DNA of 64,000 bases, taken from NCBI RefSeq assembly GCF_023278365.1, contig NZ_CP075338.1:1302001-1366000 (forward strand). Reading direction: 5' to 3'. Below are positions 34,400 through 44,911 of the stretch, piece by piece (the stretch's first letter is position 1; every line of letters begins with the position of its first letter). The stretch comes from Epilithonimonas zeae. Lineage in GTDB: Bacteria; Bacteroidota; Bacteroidia; Flavobacteriales; Weeksellaceae. The position numbers were made by a program, and so were the translations under genes. Under the pieces are notes generated by a model that saw nothing but the letters and a program-made list of their open reading frames with translations, was not told the DNA's origin and did no database searches.

Positions 34400-36099
34400 G
34401 AGAAGGTTGGATAGATTATAAACTAGGAGAAGTTGTTGAAATTAAATATGGGAAAGATCATAAGAAATTAAGGGATGGAAATTATCCTCTATATGGATCT
34501 GGTGGTGTTATGAGATATGTTGATTCTTATCTTTATGATAAAGAATCCGTATTAATACCGAGAAAAGGGACATTAAGCAATTTGTTTTATTTAAATGAAC
34601 CTTTTTCTACTGTCGATACAATGTTCTGGACGAAGATTGATAAATCTATAACTGAGCCACGATTTCTATATTATTTACTAAAAACTTACGATTTAGCATC
34701 TCTTGATGAAGGAGCTGCTATTCCCAGCTTGACAACAAAAGCACTCAACGTTGTTAATATTTCACTTCCACAACTCGAAACCCAGCGCAAAATCGCCAGC
34801 ATTTTATCAGGTTATGATGATTTGATAGAGAACAACTTAAAGCGTATAAAAATTTTGGAAGAAATGACACAACAAACCTATGAAGAATGGTTTGTGCGAA
34901 TGCGTTTTCCGGGTTATGAAACTGCGGTTTTTGGTGATAATGGTTTGCCGGAGGGTTGGGAGAAAGTGAAGTTGGGGGATGAATTCATTATTAAAAATGG
35001 TAAATCATTTAAAGGATTAAACACTGGTAATCCTTACGAAAATAAAATTTATGGTTCTAATGGAATTATTGGGTATTCAAATTTATCTAATACAACAAAC
35101 AGTGTAATCATAGGAAGAGTTGGAGCTTATTGTGGATCAATTAACTATTGCTCAGAAGATTATTGGGCAACAGATAATACAATATTTGTTGAAGAAAAGT
35201 TTAATAACATTTCAATTGAACTAGCATATTTTATATTAAAGCAATTGAATTTAAGAACATATGCAGGAGGTGCAGCGCAACCACTTTTAACCCAGAATAC
35301 TATAAATCAATTAGAGATAATTAAGCCGAGTAAAGAGTTAATTATTAAGTTTTCTGAAAAGTGCAAAAATATAAACAAGCAAATAATAAATCTAACAAAC
35401 CAAAACCAACGTTTACGCGAGGCGAGAGATATTTTGTTGCCAAGATTAATGATGGGAATAATTGACGTTGAAAGTTTAGAAACAAAACAAAACGAAGCTA
35501 AAATAATTCCATTAGCACAGCCTAAAAAAGAAACCTCCAAAGAATTTAAAGAAGCTGTTTTGATTGCTTGTTTAGTGGAAAGATTTGGAAGTGAAAAATA
35601 TCCTTTGGGTAGAAAAAGATATACTAAACTTTCTTATTTATTTCACAGATATTCAGATAATAAAATTCAGGATTATCTAAGAAAAGCCGCAGGGCCATAT
35701 AATCCAAAAACAAAATATGGTGGTCCTGAAAAAATTGCTTTACAAAATAAATATATTCAAAATTGGAAAGGGGATAAAGGAACAACTGGTTTCGTAACTG
35801 CCGAAAAAATAGAAGATGCTAAAAAGTACTTTTCTAATTATTGGCAAGTCGCAGATTTGGACTGGTTAACAACAGAGTTTAAGTTCAAATCTAATGATGA
35901 ATTGGAACTTTTAGCAACAGTTGATAATAGTTTGGTGGAACTTTCTAAGAAGAATCTTGAGTTTACCACAGTTAATGTTTTGGACATTATAGAATCTGAA
36001 AAGGAATGGGAAGCTAAGTTGGAACGAACGATTTTTAGTAATGCGAATGTGGAGGGGGCGATTGGGTTTTTGAGGGGAGTTTTGGAGTATAATAGTTAG
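34396..36099 (+). CDS. hsdS: type I restriction-modification specificity subunit S, with C-terminal extension
   Basis: 567 aa, longer than the usual 400-450 aa. Two target-recognition domains: the first (about 1-140) ends with the conserved QRKIASILSGYDDLIENNLK helix, the second (about 190-340) with a similar NQRLREARDILLPRLMMG helix. A further block of about 180 residues (from FKEAVLIACLVERFGSEKYP, through RKRYTKLSYLFHRYSDNKIQ) is not part of canonical HsdS. It begins only a few residues after the second conserved region and may mediate protein contacts. Overlaps hsdM by four bases; the next gene starts nine bases later. Confidence 0.92.
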   Translation: MREGWIDYKLGEVVEIKYGKDHKKLRDGNYPLYGSGGVMRYVDSYLYDKESVLIPRKGTLSNLFYLNEPFSTVDTMFWTKIDKSITEPRFLYYLLKTYDLASLDEGAAIPSLTTKALNVVNISLPQLETQRKIASILSGYDDLIENNLKRIKILEEMTQQTYEEWFVRMRFPGYETAVFGDNGLPEGWEKVKLGDEFIIKNGKSFKGLNTGNPYENKIYGSNGIIGYSNLSNTTNSVIIGRVGAYCGSINYCSEDYWATDNTIFVEEKFNNISIELAYFILKQLNLRTYAGGAAQPLLTQNTINQLEIIKPSKELIIKFSEKCKNINKQIINLTNQNQRLREARDILLPRLMMGIIDVESLETKQNEAKIIPLAQPKKETSKEFKEAVLIACLVERFGSEKYPLGRKRYTKLSYLFHRYSDNKIQDYLRKAAGPYNPKTKYGGPEKIALQNKYIQNWKGDKGTTGFVTAEKIEDAKKYFSNYWQVADLDWLTTEFKFKSNDELELLATVDNSLVELSKKNLEFTTVNVLDIIESEKEWEAKLERTIFSNANVEGAIGFLRGVLEYNS

Positions 36100-36108
36100 A
36101 GAAAAATA

Positions 36109-37872
36109 ATGGCAGAACTGATTTACAATATCAAAAATATTTTTTCGACCCATATAGACGGTTGCTTGCTAGACTATGAGGCCGAATTTTACCATATAGC
36201 ATCCTATCAGCGAGGTTACAAGTGGGGTTTTGATGAAAATGGTGCGGTAAGTATTTTGCTGAATGATTTATGGAGTACCTTTACTAAATCTCTAGACCAA
36301 AAAAAACCGGTGGATTATTATCTGCAGTACATTACACTAAAAAAAAGTGACGGCACAAATTATCTAGAGGTAATTGATGGGCAACAACGGCTAACAACAC
36401 TTTCTATAATGTTGTCCATTCTTTCCTATTTAACTGGTGAAGATAATATTGCCAAAAATCGATTGGATTATGCCGTTCGCTCTAATTTTTTTAAAAACTA
36501 CATCTACCAAAACGAAAAATTAGAAGGCCTATTGGAATGTGAATGGGATCGCAAGACAGGACTTATCCTTGAAGAAGAAAGCTTTAACAATCAGGATACG
36601 TTTTATTTATTTGGAGCTTTAAAAAAATGTCATTCATTTTTTAGTGAATTAGATGTTGAACACCAAAAGAAGTTTTACGATTTTCTCTTACATCAAGTAC
36701 AAATCATTGTGAATGTAGTAGAGCACGTGAGTAGTGAAAAAGTTTTTTCAAATTTAAACAGTAATAAAATACCGCTTACTGAAGCAGAACTGATCAAGGC
36801 TTTGTTTATCACTAAACATGCTCGTTTATCTGATGATTTGAGAAAAAAATCGTTTAGAGAAATTCAGGAGCAACGCTTGATCTTGGGCAGACGTTGGGAT
36901 GAAATTGAGAATTGGGTAAATGATAAAGTTGTTCAGAGTTATTATTTTGGTTCGTTCAATGATCCTATGTTTGGTTTTCTTTCATTGGTTGCCAAAAGCA
37001 TAGAGGATGTATCTTTCAAAGAGCAAACGAGCCATCATGAACTGTTCAATTTTTTTAATCATTTAGATGTGGATGTCCTACAAAAAGAATTGTATCATAC
37101 TTTTTGGATATTAAAGGATTGGCTCAAAGACCCAATCATCTATAACCGATTAGGGTATTTGTTTTTTCATAAAGGGTCAAAGTTTAGTGTAAAAGATTTT
37201 ATCAAATACTTTAAGTATAAATCTAAAGAAGGTTTTTACAACAAATTGCTAAAGAAAGTTATTGCCAACATTCCAACAGGATTGGATATTAATTATGAGG
37301 ACAATCCCAATGAAATTCATCAAGTACTGTTGGCTTTAAATGTGTTGTCAGGAAATTCGAAATTTGATTTTTACAATTACGTCAAAGAAAAATGGACACT
37401 TGAACATATTTTTCCACAAACGCCGGAAGGTAAGAAAAACATACTTACTGATAGCGATAAGGAAAACATTATCCAAATGGTAAACGAAGATGATAAGCCT
37501 AAAGTGGAAAAAGTAATTCGTAAGAAAGAAAGAACACCAGAGGAAAAGCTTGTTTATACAGATGCCTTGAAACGATCGGGGTATATTCATCATTTGGGGA
37601 ATATGTGTTTACTTTCAAATGTTGACAATATTTTGAATGGCTGTGGTTTCTACGATGAAAAACGAACGAAACTTCTTACACGTATAAAAAATGGTGGATT
37701 TATACCATCACATACGATAGAAGTGTTTACCAAATCGATATTTGATGAAAATCCGGGTGATTTTACACGTTGGAACAAAGAAAATATCGATCAGCACGGA
37801 CAGATTATTCACGACAAAATTTCAACCCTAACCCAATCATTAAAAGAAGAAGTTCAAGATGAAAGCAGGTAA
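36109..37872 (+). CDS. DUF262/DUF1524 protein (GmrSD-like, HNH end)
   Basis: A 587-aa protein with an N-terminal DUF262 domain carrying DGQQRLTT (residues 90-97), the nucleotide-using motif of GmrS/SspE-type proteins. The C-terminal DUF1524 HNH-like region begins WTLEHIFPQTPEG with His433, and continues HHLGNMCLLSNVDN. Proteins of this build restrict modified phage DNA (GmrSD) or act beside DNA-modification systems. It is inserted between hsdS and hsdR and overlaps the next gene by 14 bases. Its link to the type I enzyme is inferred from the operon. Confidence 0.85.
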   Translation: MAELIYNIKNIFSTHIDGCLLDYEAEFYHIASYQRGYKWGFDENGAVSILLNDLWSTFTKSLDQKKPVDYYLQYITLKKSDGTNYLEVIDGQQRLTTLSIMLSILSYLTGEDNIAKNRLDYAVRSNFFKNYIYQNEKLEGLLECEWDRKTGLILEEESFNNQDTFYLFGALKKCHSFFSELDVEHQKKFYDFLLHQVQIIVNVVEHVSSEKVFSNLNSNKIPLTEAELIKALFITKHARLSDDLRKKSFREIQEQRLILGRRWDEIENWVNDKVVQSYYFGSFNDPMFGFLSLVAKSIEDVSFKEQTSHHELFNFFNHLDVDVLQKELYHTFWILKDWLKDPIIYNRLGYLFFHKGSKFSVKDFIKYFKYKSKEGFYNKLLKKVIANIPTGLDINYEDNPNEIHQVLLALNVLSGNSKFDFYNYVKEKWTLEHIFPQTPEGKKNILTDSDKENIIQMVNEDDKPKVEKVIRKKERTPEEKLVYTDALKRSGYIHHLGNMCLLSNVDNILNGCGFYDEKRTKLLTRIKNGGFIPSHTIEVFTKSIFDENPGDFTRWNKENIDQHGQIIHDKISTLTQSLKEEVQDESR

Positions 37873-39940
37873 ATACAACATTAAAGAGCTGTTCTCAAAT
37901 AAAAATATTGAAGCTGTCATCATCCCCGAAATTCAGAGAGATTATGTATGGGGAAAAGATCAGGTTGAAGGATTGTTGCAGTCGATATTTGATGATTATA
38001 TCAATTTTGAAGGTTCAAAAAGTAAAATACATATCACTGTACATAATAATCCCGCATTGGAAAAAACGCTCAGTAATTACTATAAAACTTTAAAATATAG
38101 TACCAGCATTGGTTTTATATATGCCTACAGCGATTTTGAATATCCAGACAAATATTTTTTAATAGATGGACAACAACGCCTAACCACAGTCTATTTGCTT
38201 TTGGTTGCTATTGCGTCGAAAGATGAGAATTTTAAAAACCAATTCTCAAAAATATATTTTAAAAATAGTAAATCTTTTATAGAGTACCGTGTTCGCGAAG
38301 CAAGTTTATTGTTTTTAAATCAAACCATTAAACATAATCTTCTTCACAACGATGCGGAATTAGAAGAGCAATGTTGGTACTACAATTTCTATAAAAATGA
38401 CAAAACCATACAATCCATTGTAAGAAATTTAGAAACAATTAAAAATTTTCTAGCTGAAAACTTTGACGATATCGGCAGTTTTAAAGACTACGTGTTAAAC
38501 CACGTTCAGTTTTGGTACTTTGATACGAACATTAGTGAGCAAGGGGAAGAATTGTATATCTATATGAACGCCAGAGGTGAACGAATGCAATCGAACGAAA
38601 ATTTAAAAGCAGAACTACTGGCAAAGATAAATTCACAAGATGAAAAAGATGAATGGGGAAGAAAATGGGAAGAATGGCAAAATGATTTTTGGTTAATTAG
38701 AGGCAAACACGAAAACGCTGATGAAGTGTTCAATGAATTTCTTTATTGTATTGCTGGTTTAGAAAATCATAAGAACAATAAAGGTTTTTTTATAAAAAAT
38801 TCAAATAAAGGTTTTGCGCCACCAACAAACAATCAGTTGCTACAATGTTTTAGAAACCATTCTTTTCTCACAATAGAAAGGTATATCAATGCTCTAAAAA
38901 TAATATTGGGCGACGAAATACTAGATTTTTGCAAAAAAAATGATTTATACTACAAATGGATTATCCATACAAGAAATCTGATCCGAAAGTTACTCAATGA
39001 TAATCAAACCAATTATTTTATAAAGCTGGATGATGCCAACAGAGGAACGGAACAAAATAGAATGGTTTTATTATGGTCTGCATTAGAGTTGTTTTCCAAT
39101 GTACAAACTTTCGATTTAGACACTATCATTTCATTTAGGATAATTTATAACCGCTATCATAATTATATTAGAGCAGTAGCTACTAATTTGAATGATGTTG
39201 CAAAATTTAAAAGCATTGGTTTCGAAGTCGTAATTTCAGATAATAGCAATGATGAGGAGGTTTTAAAATATAAATTTTTAAGCTCTCAGAAACAGAAATC
39301 AAATTTGCACAATATCCTGTCAGTTATTTGGCATTTAGAAGACCATCCGATAAATTTAGATGGAAGTTACTTGAGAAATATCAACAGCATTCATCTAATA
39401 GATTATAAACAGAACCCTTCAGTTGAAGAATTGGAATTAATCAGAGATAAATTTTACGAATTATTTCCTATTAAGGAAGATAAGAGTGTGAATTGGGACA
39501 ACTATGCAAAAATTATCAGTTGTCTAATTACCTATGGTAAATGCTGGAATGCCAAAGTGACCAATAGCTATGATAATTTGGATTTTGATAATGAAAAAAG
39601 AATTGTCCGAGATATCGATGCTGAAGAAGACAAATGCTTTTCAAAATTTTTCGAAAACTATTTGCAGGCCAATAATTTGATAGAGTTAGAAAAAAGAATT
39701 CTCATTGAACCTAATTATGATGATCAGACCGAAGAGTGGCTTGATGCAATACAGTGGTATAACTTCCAACTGAAAGAAAAAATGTGGAAGGAAGGATATT
39801 ATATCGCGGTGGGAAATCATAATCATAGAAAAGCAGATAAACACTTTCCAAATTTTTATCGTTTTGTTAATACCAAAGGAAATTTCAATGGTGGAAATCC
39901 AACTATATTGTCTAGCAAAGTAAAAACTGTAAAAAACTAA
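37859..39940 (+). CDS. second DUF262-domain protein without HNH end
   Basis: 693 aa. N-terminal DUF262 with IPEIQRDYVWGKDQV and DGQQRLTT (residues 103-110). The rest is long and helical, and I see no HxxP/HNH motif equivalent to that of the preceding gene. The pair looks like a two-subunit system in which one member keeps the nuclease end and the other does not. It overlaps the previous gene by 14 bases and hsdR starts five bases later, so translation is probably coupled. Confidence 0.8.
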   Translation: MKAGKYNIKELFSNKNIEAVIIPEIQRDYVWGKDQVEGLLQSIFDDYINFEGSKSKIHITVHNNPALEKTLSNYYKTLKYSTSIGFIYAYSDFEYPDKYFLIDGQQRLTTVYLLLVAIASKDENFKNQFSKIYFKNSKSFIEYRVREASLLFLNQTIKHNLLHNDAELEEQCWYYNFYKNDKTIQSIVRNLETIKNFLAENFDDIGSFKDYVLNHVQFWYFDTNISEQGEELYIYMNARGERMQSNENLKAELLAKINSQDEKDEWGRKWEEWQNDFWLIRGKHENADEVFNEFLYCIAGLENHKNNKGFFIKNSNKGFAPPTNNQLLQCFRNHSFLTIERYINALKIILGDEILDFCKKNDLYYKWIIHTRNLIRKLLNDNQTNYFIKLDDANRGTEQNRMVLLWSALELFSNVQTFDLDTIISFRIIYNRYHNYIRAVATNLNDVAKFKSIGFEVVISDNSNDEEVLKYKFLSSQKQKSNLHNILSVIWHLEDHPINLDGSYLRNINSIHLIDYKQNPSVEELELIRDKFYELFPIKEDKSVNWDNYAKIISCLITYGKCWNAKVTNSYDNLDFDNEKRIVRDIDAEEDKCFSKFFENYLQANNLIELEKRILIEPNYDDQTEEWLDAIQWYNFQLKEKMWKEGYYIAVGNHNHRKADKHFPNFYRFVNTKGNFNGGNPTILSSKVKTVKN

Positions 39941-39945
39941 CCCCT

Positions 39946-42900
39946 ATGTCCTACGAATACTCAGAAGATGCATTGATAGAAAACGCTACCGAAGAAGTTT
40001 TAAGAGAACTTGGATGGGAAGTTACTACAGCCTGGAAGAATGAAAGTTTTGGAACTGAAGGATTATTAGGTCGTGAGGATAAAGGAGAAGTAATCTTAGA
40101 ACGATATGTTTTAGAGGCTTTACAGCAGTTAAATCCAGATCTTCCAGAATTAGCATATACACGAGCTTTAGAAAAAATTGTTCAAAAAGAAGCAGATAAA
40201 ACTATTGCTCAACAAAATAAAGCCAAATATCAATTATTAAAAAATGGTGTTGAGGTTTCGTTTACAAATGAGGAGGGCAAAACCCAAAAGAAAACTTTAA
40301 GAATATTTGATTACAAAGATTATTTAAACAATCATTTTCTGGCTGTTCGGCAATTCGAAGTCAATGGCGAGTTACATAATCGTCGTCCTGATGTGATTGG
40401 TTTTGTAAATGGTATTCCATTAGTATTCTTCGAGCTTAAATCTCACGCTATCGATCTGCGCTCTGCTTATGAAGATAATTTCAAGGATTATAAAGATACA
40501 ATCCCTCATTTATTTTATCATAATGCCTTTATAATTTTAAGCAACGGTACAGATGCTAAAGTAGGTACCGTAACCAGTCCATATAAATACTTTCTTGACT
40601 GGAAACGTATAACAGAAGATGCTGAAGGAATTGTAAGTTTAGATACAATGCTTAGAGGAACCTGCGCTCCTGAAAACCTGATGGATATTTTCGAGAACTT
40701 TTTACTCTTTGATGAAAGCAATGGAAATATTGTAAAGCTAATGGCGAAGAACCACCAGTTCATTGGAGTAAACAGAGTTTTGGAAAATGTGCAAAATATA
40801 GATGACCTTGAAGGAAAGTTAGGAGTTTATTGGCACACTCAAGGTTCTGGTAAAACATATTCTATGGTCTTTCTTTGTGAGAAGATACATCGAAAGTTCG
40901 GAGGTTCTTACACATTTTTGATTGTTGTCGATCGCACAGAACTGGAAAACCAGGCTTACGATACATTTTCAGGTGTTGGAATTGTTAATAATAAAAATAT
41001 CATTGCAGGTAAAAAGAAAGGTATAACGGGTAGAGATCATCTGAGAGAATTATTAAGTGAAAATCACAGGTATGTATTTTCATTAATACACAAGTTTTCT
41101 ATTGATCCTGAGTTAGAAACAGAATACCCACTTATTACAGAAAGAAAAAACATAATTGTAATTTCTGATGAAGCACACCGTACACAAGGTGGTAAATATG
41201 CAAGAAATATGAGATTTTTTGGATTGCCTAATGCTTCATATTTAGGATTTACCGGAACTCCCATCATTAAAGAGGAGCAGGAAGTCACAAAGAATATCTT
41301 TGGAGAATATGTTTCTGTATATGATTTTAAAAGAGCAATTGAAGATGAAGCAACACTACCATTAAAATATTTGAATCGTGGAGAGCGACTAAATATTGAT
41401 AATCCTGCATTGGATGAACAAATGGCTGAGATTCTTGAAAATGAAAATCTTGATGAAGATCAGCAAAAGAAATTAGCTTATCTATTTAAAAAAGAATACC
41501 CCATACTTACTGCAGAATCGCGTCTGAGAGAGATCGCTAAAGATTTGGTTTGGCATTTTAATGAAAGAGGCTATCAGGGGAAAGCAATGTTGGTAGCACT
41601 TGATAAGCCGACAGCGGTTCGGATGTATGATTACATTATGGAATATTGGCCAGAATATCTGACCGAGCTGGAACAAAAAATTGCAGAATCAAAAGACCTT
41701 CAGGAAGAGCAGGAATTAAAACGTAAATATAACTTAGTTGCTTCAACGGAGGTTTGTGTTGTCATCAGTTCAGAACAAAATGAAATTGATAAATTCAAAA
41801 AAATTAATTTAGATATTGAAATGCATCGTCGCAAAATGGTTGAAAGAAATCTTGAAAAAGAATTTAAAGATGAAGAGCATCCATTCCGATTAGCAATTGT
41901 ATGTGCGATGTGGATAACAGGATTTGATGCTCCTGCTATTTCAACAGTTTATATTGATAAGCCGATTAAAGGACATACTTTAATGCAAACAATTGCCAGA
42001 GCAAACAGGGTGTATGATGATGAAAAAGAAAACGGGCTTATTGTTGATTATGGTAATGTTTACCAACAATTAGAAAAAGCTTATGCAGTTTACGGAGAAG
42101 GAGATAAACGTAAAAAAGGAGAAAGGAGTGATAGTCAAAAACCATTCGAGCAGTTAGAAGCAATGTCTGACGAAATCGAGGAAGCCATTTCCGAAGTTGT
42201 GGAAATGTTAAAAGAAGAAAATTTTGATTTAGATACTTTAATTGAAGCTACAGCTATGGGAAAAATTGCAGCAGTAAATAACGGAGCCAATGCTGTTTGT
42301 AGAAATGACGAATCCCGTGCTAAATTTGAGATAGCGGCTAGAAACGTATTTAGAAAATATAAAGCACTTTTTCCTGAAAAACAGGCAAAAAAATTCACTC
42401 CACAATACAATGCTATCGATGCTATTTACAGCAAACTCAATCAAAAAGTAAAAAGTGCTGATGTCACAGAGATTATTTTACGTTTACAGAGTGTGGTCAA
42501 TGATTCCGTTGTGGTCGATACTGTTCAGGAAAATCCCTATACAATGATAGATTTGTCTAATTTAAATATTGATGCATTAAAAAAAGCATTTGAGAAAATC
42601 CCTAGAAAAAATGAATTAGTATATGATCTGAATAAAGCTGTGGAACAAAAATTAGAACAGATGCTTAAAGAGAATCCTTTACGTTTAGAGTTTTATGAAC
42701 GTTATAAAGAAATTATCGAAGCTTACAATAATGGTAAATCTGAAGTAGAACTTGTACGCAGTTTTGAGCAATTGGCAGCATTTGTTCAATCCCTGTCACA
42801 AGAAGAAAAAAGAGCTTATCAAGAAAATTTGGATGAACCTACCTTATCCATTTTTGATCTTTTAATTCAGGATAAAAATTTGGATAAGGAAGAAAGAGAA

Positions 42901-43116
42901 AAAGTGAAGAAAGTGGCAGCACAAACTTTAGAAATTCTCAAAAATGAAAAGTTAAATATTCCTAATTGGAAAGAAATTCGAGAAGTAAAAGCAGGTGTAA
43001 AAACTACTATTTATGAACAGTTATTATGGCTTCCAGAAAATAAATATACTGATGAAGAAGTAAGTTTAAAAAGTATTGCTGTTTATCAGCATGTTTATTC
43101 TTATTCATTTTTGTAG
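39946..43116 (+). CDS. hsdR: type I restriction endonuclease subunit R
   Basis: A 1056-aa HsdR translocase/nuclease. The PD-(D/E)xK domain has Asp149 (RRPDVIGFVNG), Glu163 and Lys165 (FFELKSHAIDLR). The SF2 motor has Walker A HTQGSGKT (about 297-304), DEAH-type ISDEAHRTQ, GFTGTPI and the late motif QTIARANRVYDD. The C-terminal helical region binds the methylase core. It cuts unmodified DNA after translocation. It is separated from hsdS by two DUF262 genes, an unusual order. Confidence 0.96.
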   Translation: MSYEYSEDALIENATEEVLRELGWEVTTAWKNESFGTEGLLGREDKGEVILERYVLEALQQLNPDLPELAYTRALEKIVQKEADKTIAQQNKAKYQLLKNGVEVSFTNEEGKTQKKTLRIFDYKDYLNNHFLAVRQFEVNGELHNRRPDVIGFVNGIPLVFFELKSHAIDLRSAYEDNFKDYKDTIPHLFYHNAFIILSNGTDAKVGTVTSPYKYFLDWKRITEDAEGIVSLDTMLRGTCAPENLMDIFENFLLFDESNGNIVKLMAKNHQFIGVNRVLENVQNIDDLEGKLGVYWHTQGSGKTYSMVFLCEKIHRKFGGSYTFLIVVDRTELENQAYDTFSGVGIVNNKNIIAGKKKGITGRDHLRELLSENHRYVFSLIHKFSIDPELETEYPLITERKNIIVISDEAHRTQGGKYARNMRFFGLPNASYLGFTGTPIIKEEQEVTKNIFGEYVSVYDFKRAIEDEATLPLKYLNRGERLNIDNPALDEQMAEILENENLDEDQQKKLAYLFKKEYPILTAESRLREIAKDLVWHFNERGYQGKAMLVALDKPTAVRMYDYIMEYWPEYLTELEQKIAESKDLQEEQELKRKYNLVASTEVCVVISSEQNEIDKFKKINLDIEMHRRKMVERNLEKEFKDEEHPFRLAIVCAMWITGFDAPAISTVYIDKPIKGHTLMQTIARANRVYDDEKENGLIVDYGNVYQQLEKAYAVYGEGDKRKKGERSDSQKPFEQLEAMSDEIEEAISEVVEMLKEENFDLDTLIEATAMGKIAAVNNGANAVCRNDESRAKFEIAARNVFRKYKALFPEKQAKKFTPQYNAIDAIYSKLNQKVKSADVTEIILRLQSVVNDSVVVDTVQENPYTMIDLSNLNIDALKKAFEKIPRKNELVYDLNKAVEQKLEQMLKENPLRLEFYERYKEIIEAYNNGKSEVELVRSFEQLAAFVQSLSQEEKRAYQENLDEPTLSIFDLLIQDKNLDKEEREKVKKVAAQTLEILKNEKLNIPNWKEIREVKAGVKTTIYEQLLWLPENKYTDEEVSLKSIAVYQHVYSYSFL

Positions 43117-43147
43117 AAGATTTTATTAAAATTTTAAAATAAAAAAT

Positions 43148-44911
43148 ATGCTGGATCTTGTTGAAGTTCATGAAGAATTATATTTATATCTGCTTGAACA
43201 AAGGAAAAGAAATTCTGAACTAAAATTTACTTTTAGAAAAAGTAATCATGCAAATAGATTGGAAGAAGGGTATTGGTTTTACGGAAATGAAAACTATTTA
43301 GCAATATCATTTTGGGAAGGGATGGATTGGAAAAATAGAACTCCGAATATATGTTTCATAATTGATAACGAGGGAAAATGCACCTTGGAAATTAATGTTT
43401 CAGATTCTACTATCAAGAAAGAATTTATTGAAAGATATTTTTTAGAAAGAACACTAAATTTAGAAAAAATTGGTAAAAAATATATCATCAAGTATGATAA
43501 TGTTTTTTCTGAATACAGTAATCGCATATATGATCTAAACGATTACAAGTCTGTTTTTGATTTTTTCCTGCACACAGATAAAGAAAATATTGATGATATT
43601 ATTAGGAGTAATTCTGATTTTTTTGAGATGATGGGATCAAGTGAAAATGAAATTTCATTTTTAAGTTCAGAAGAATTTCTAAAAAGACATAATAAAATTA
43701 GGCAATATAGAAAACGCAAGCAAGAGATTGATAATGAAGATGAATTTGTTATCAAAGAGGATAAGCCTTGGAAATTATTTTCAATTGATATAAAAGATTA
43801 TGGATTAATAAATGACTTATCGATTGAAATAAAAAACAAAAAAAATCAGTGGATATTTTTAACAGGTGAGAATGGATCTGGTAAAACGAACCTTTTACGA
43901 GCAATGGCAACAGCATTGGGAAATAGAATGTTGTCAAAAAATGAATTTGAAGAAAATCCTAATTTTAAAGTTACTGCCAACTTCATTTATAAAAATAAAT
44001 TACAAGAATACAGTAGAATTGGAAATGGTGAAGTAAAAGGTAAAAGAAAACCATACATTCAAGGGTTGGCAATGTATGGTCCATATAGACTTGATATGGT
44101 GGTAGATAAGATGAATAAGGCTAAATTTAAAAAAGAATTAAATAAAGAAGAGTCTTTCAAATCTTTATTTAAGGTAGGAACTCCACTATTAAGTATTGAC
44201 AAACAGTTTGAGTTTTGGAGGTCTGGATCAAAGCGGGAAAAGAATCTTTTTCAAAAAAGAGAATATTATATTAAGTCTTTAATAATTGATGTTGTTCATA
44301 ATTTAGTTGATATTAGATTTACCATTGAAAATAACAAAAAAATTACAAAGTACATTTTTACTAATGATCAGAATCAAGAATATTCTTTAGTTTGGGAAAA
44401 ATTATCAACTGGTACAAAGAGTACTATTGCGATGCTTGGTGATATTCTGATTCGTCTTTTCAATCAACAATCTGACATTCTTGATCCAGCAGAATTACGT
44501 GGGATTGTTATTATAGATGAAATTGATTTACACCTTCATCCTAAAGCACAAAAAGAATTAGTAATAAACCTCTCAAGAACATTTCCTAATATTCAATTTA
44601 TTGTTTCTTCCCATAGTCCAATACCTTTTATTGGTGCACCTGAAGAGAGTGTATTCATTACGGTTGAAAGAGATCAGAATGATAATATCAAAGCGACAAT
44701 GTTAGATATAGACATTTCAAATCTATTACCTAATACAATTTTAAGCTCACCTATTTTTGGCTTTGATTCCATAATTAATGTTCAACATAATCCAAATGAG
44801 AGTTTGATAACAGAAAACGATTATCAAGAAGCCGCATTTTATAAAATTTTGAATAGAAAGATCACGGAACGAACTATACAATTAGGAATAGATAATGATT
44901 CAGATAACTAG
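43148..44911 (+). CDS. AAA ATPase of a Septu-like system (PtuA-like)
   Basis: A 587-aa protein. About 200 N-terminal residues are unrecognised; then comes an ABC/SMC-type ATPase with Walker A LTGENGSGKTN (about 239-249), Walker B GIVIIDEIDLHLHP and the switch His in FIVSSHSPIPF. The partner HNH gene overlaps its end by 17 bases, the same ATPase + HNH plan as Septu (PtuA/PtuB) and the effector pair of retron Ec78. No reverse transcriptase is present, so Septu-like is preferred. It lies 31 bases after hsdR and probably shares the operon. Confidence 0.78.
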   Translation: MLDLVEVHEELYLYLLEQRKRNSELKFTFRKSNHANRLEEGYWFYGNENYLAISFWEGMDWKNRTPNICFIIDNEGKCTLEINVSDSTIKKEFIERYFLERTLNLEKIGKKYIIKYDNVFSEYSNRIYDLNDYKSVFDFFLHTDKENIDDIIRSNSDFFEMMGSSENEISFLSSEEFLKRHNKIRQYRKRKQEIDNEDEFVIKEDKPWKLFSIDIKDYGLINDLSIEIKNKKNQWIFLTGENGSGKTNLLRAMATALGNRMLSKNEFEENPNFKVTANFIYKNKLQEYSRIGNGEVKGKRKPYIQGLAMYGPYRLDMVVDKMNKAKFKKELNKEESFKSLFKVGTPLLSIDKQFEFWRSGSKREKNLFQKREYYIKSLIIDVVHNLVDIRFTIENNKKITKYIFTNDQNQEYSLVWEKLSTGTKSTIAMLGDILIRLFNQQSDILDPAELRGIVIIDEIDLHLHPKAQKELVINLSRTFPNIQFIVSSHSPIPFIGAPEESVFITVERDQNDNIKATMLDIDISNLLPNTILSSPIFGFDSIINVQHNPNESLITENDYQEAAFYKILNRKITERTIQLGIDNDSDN

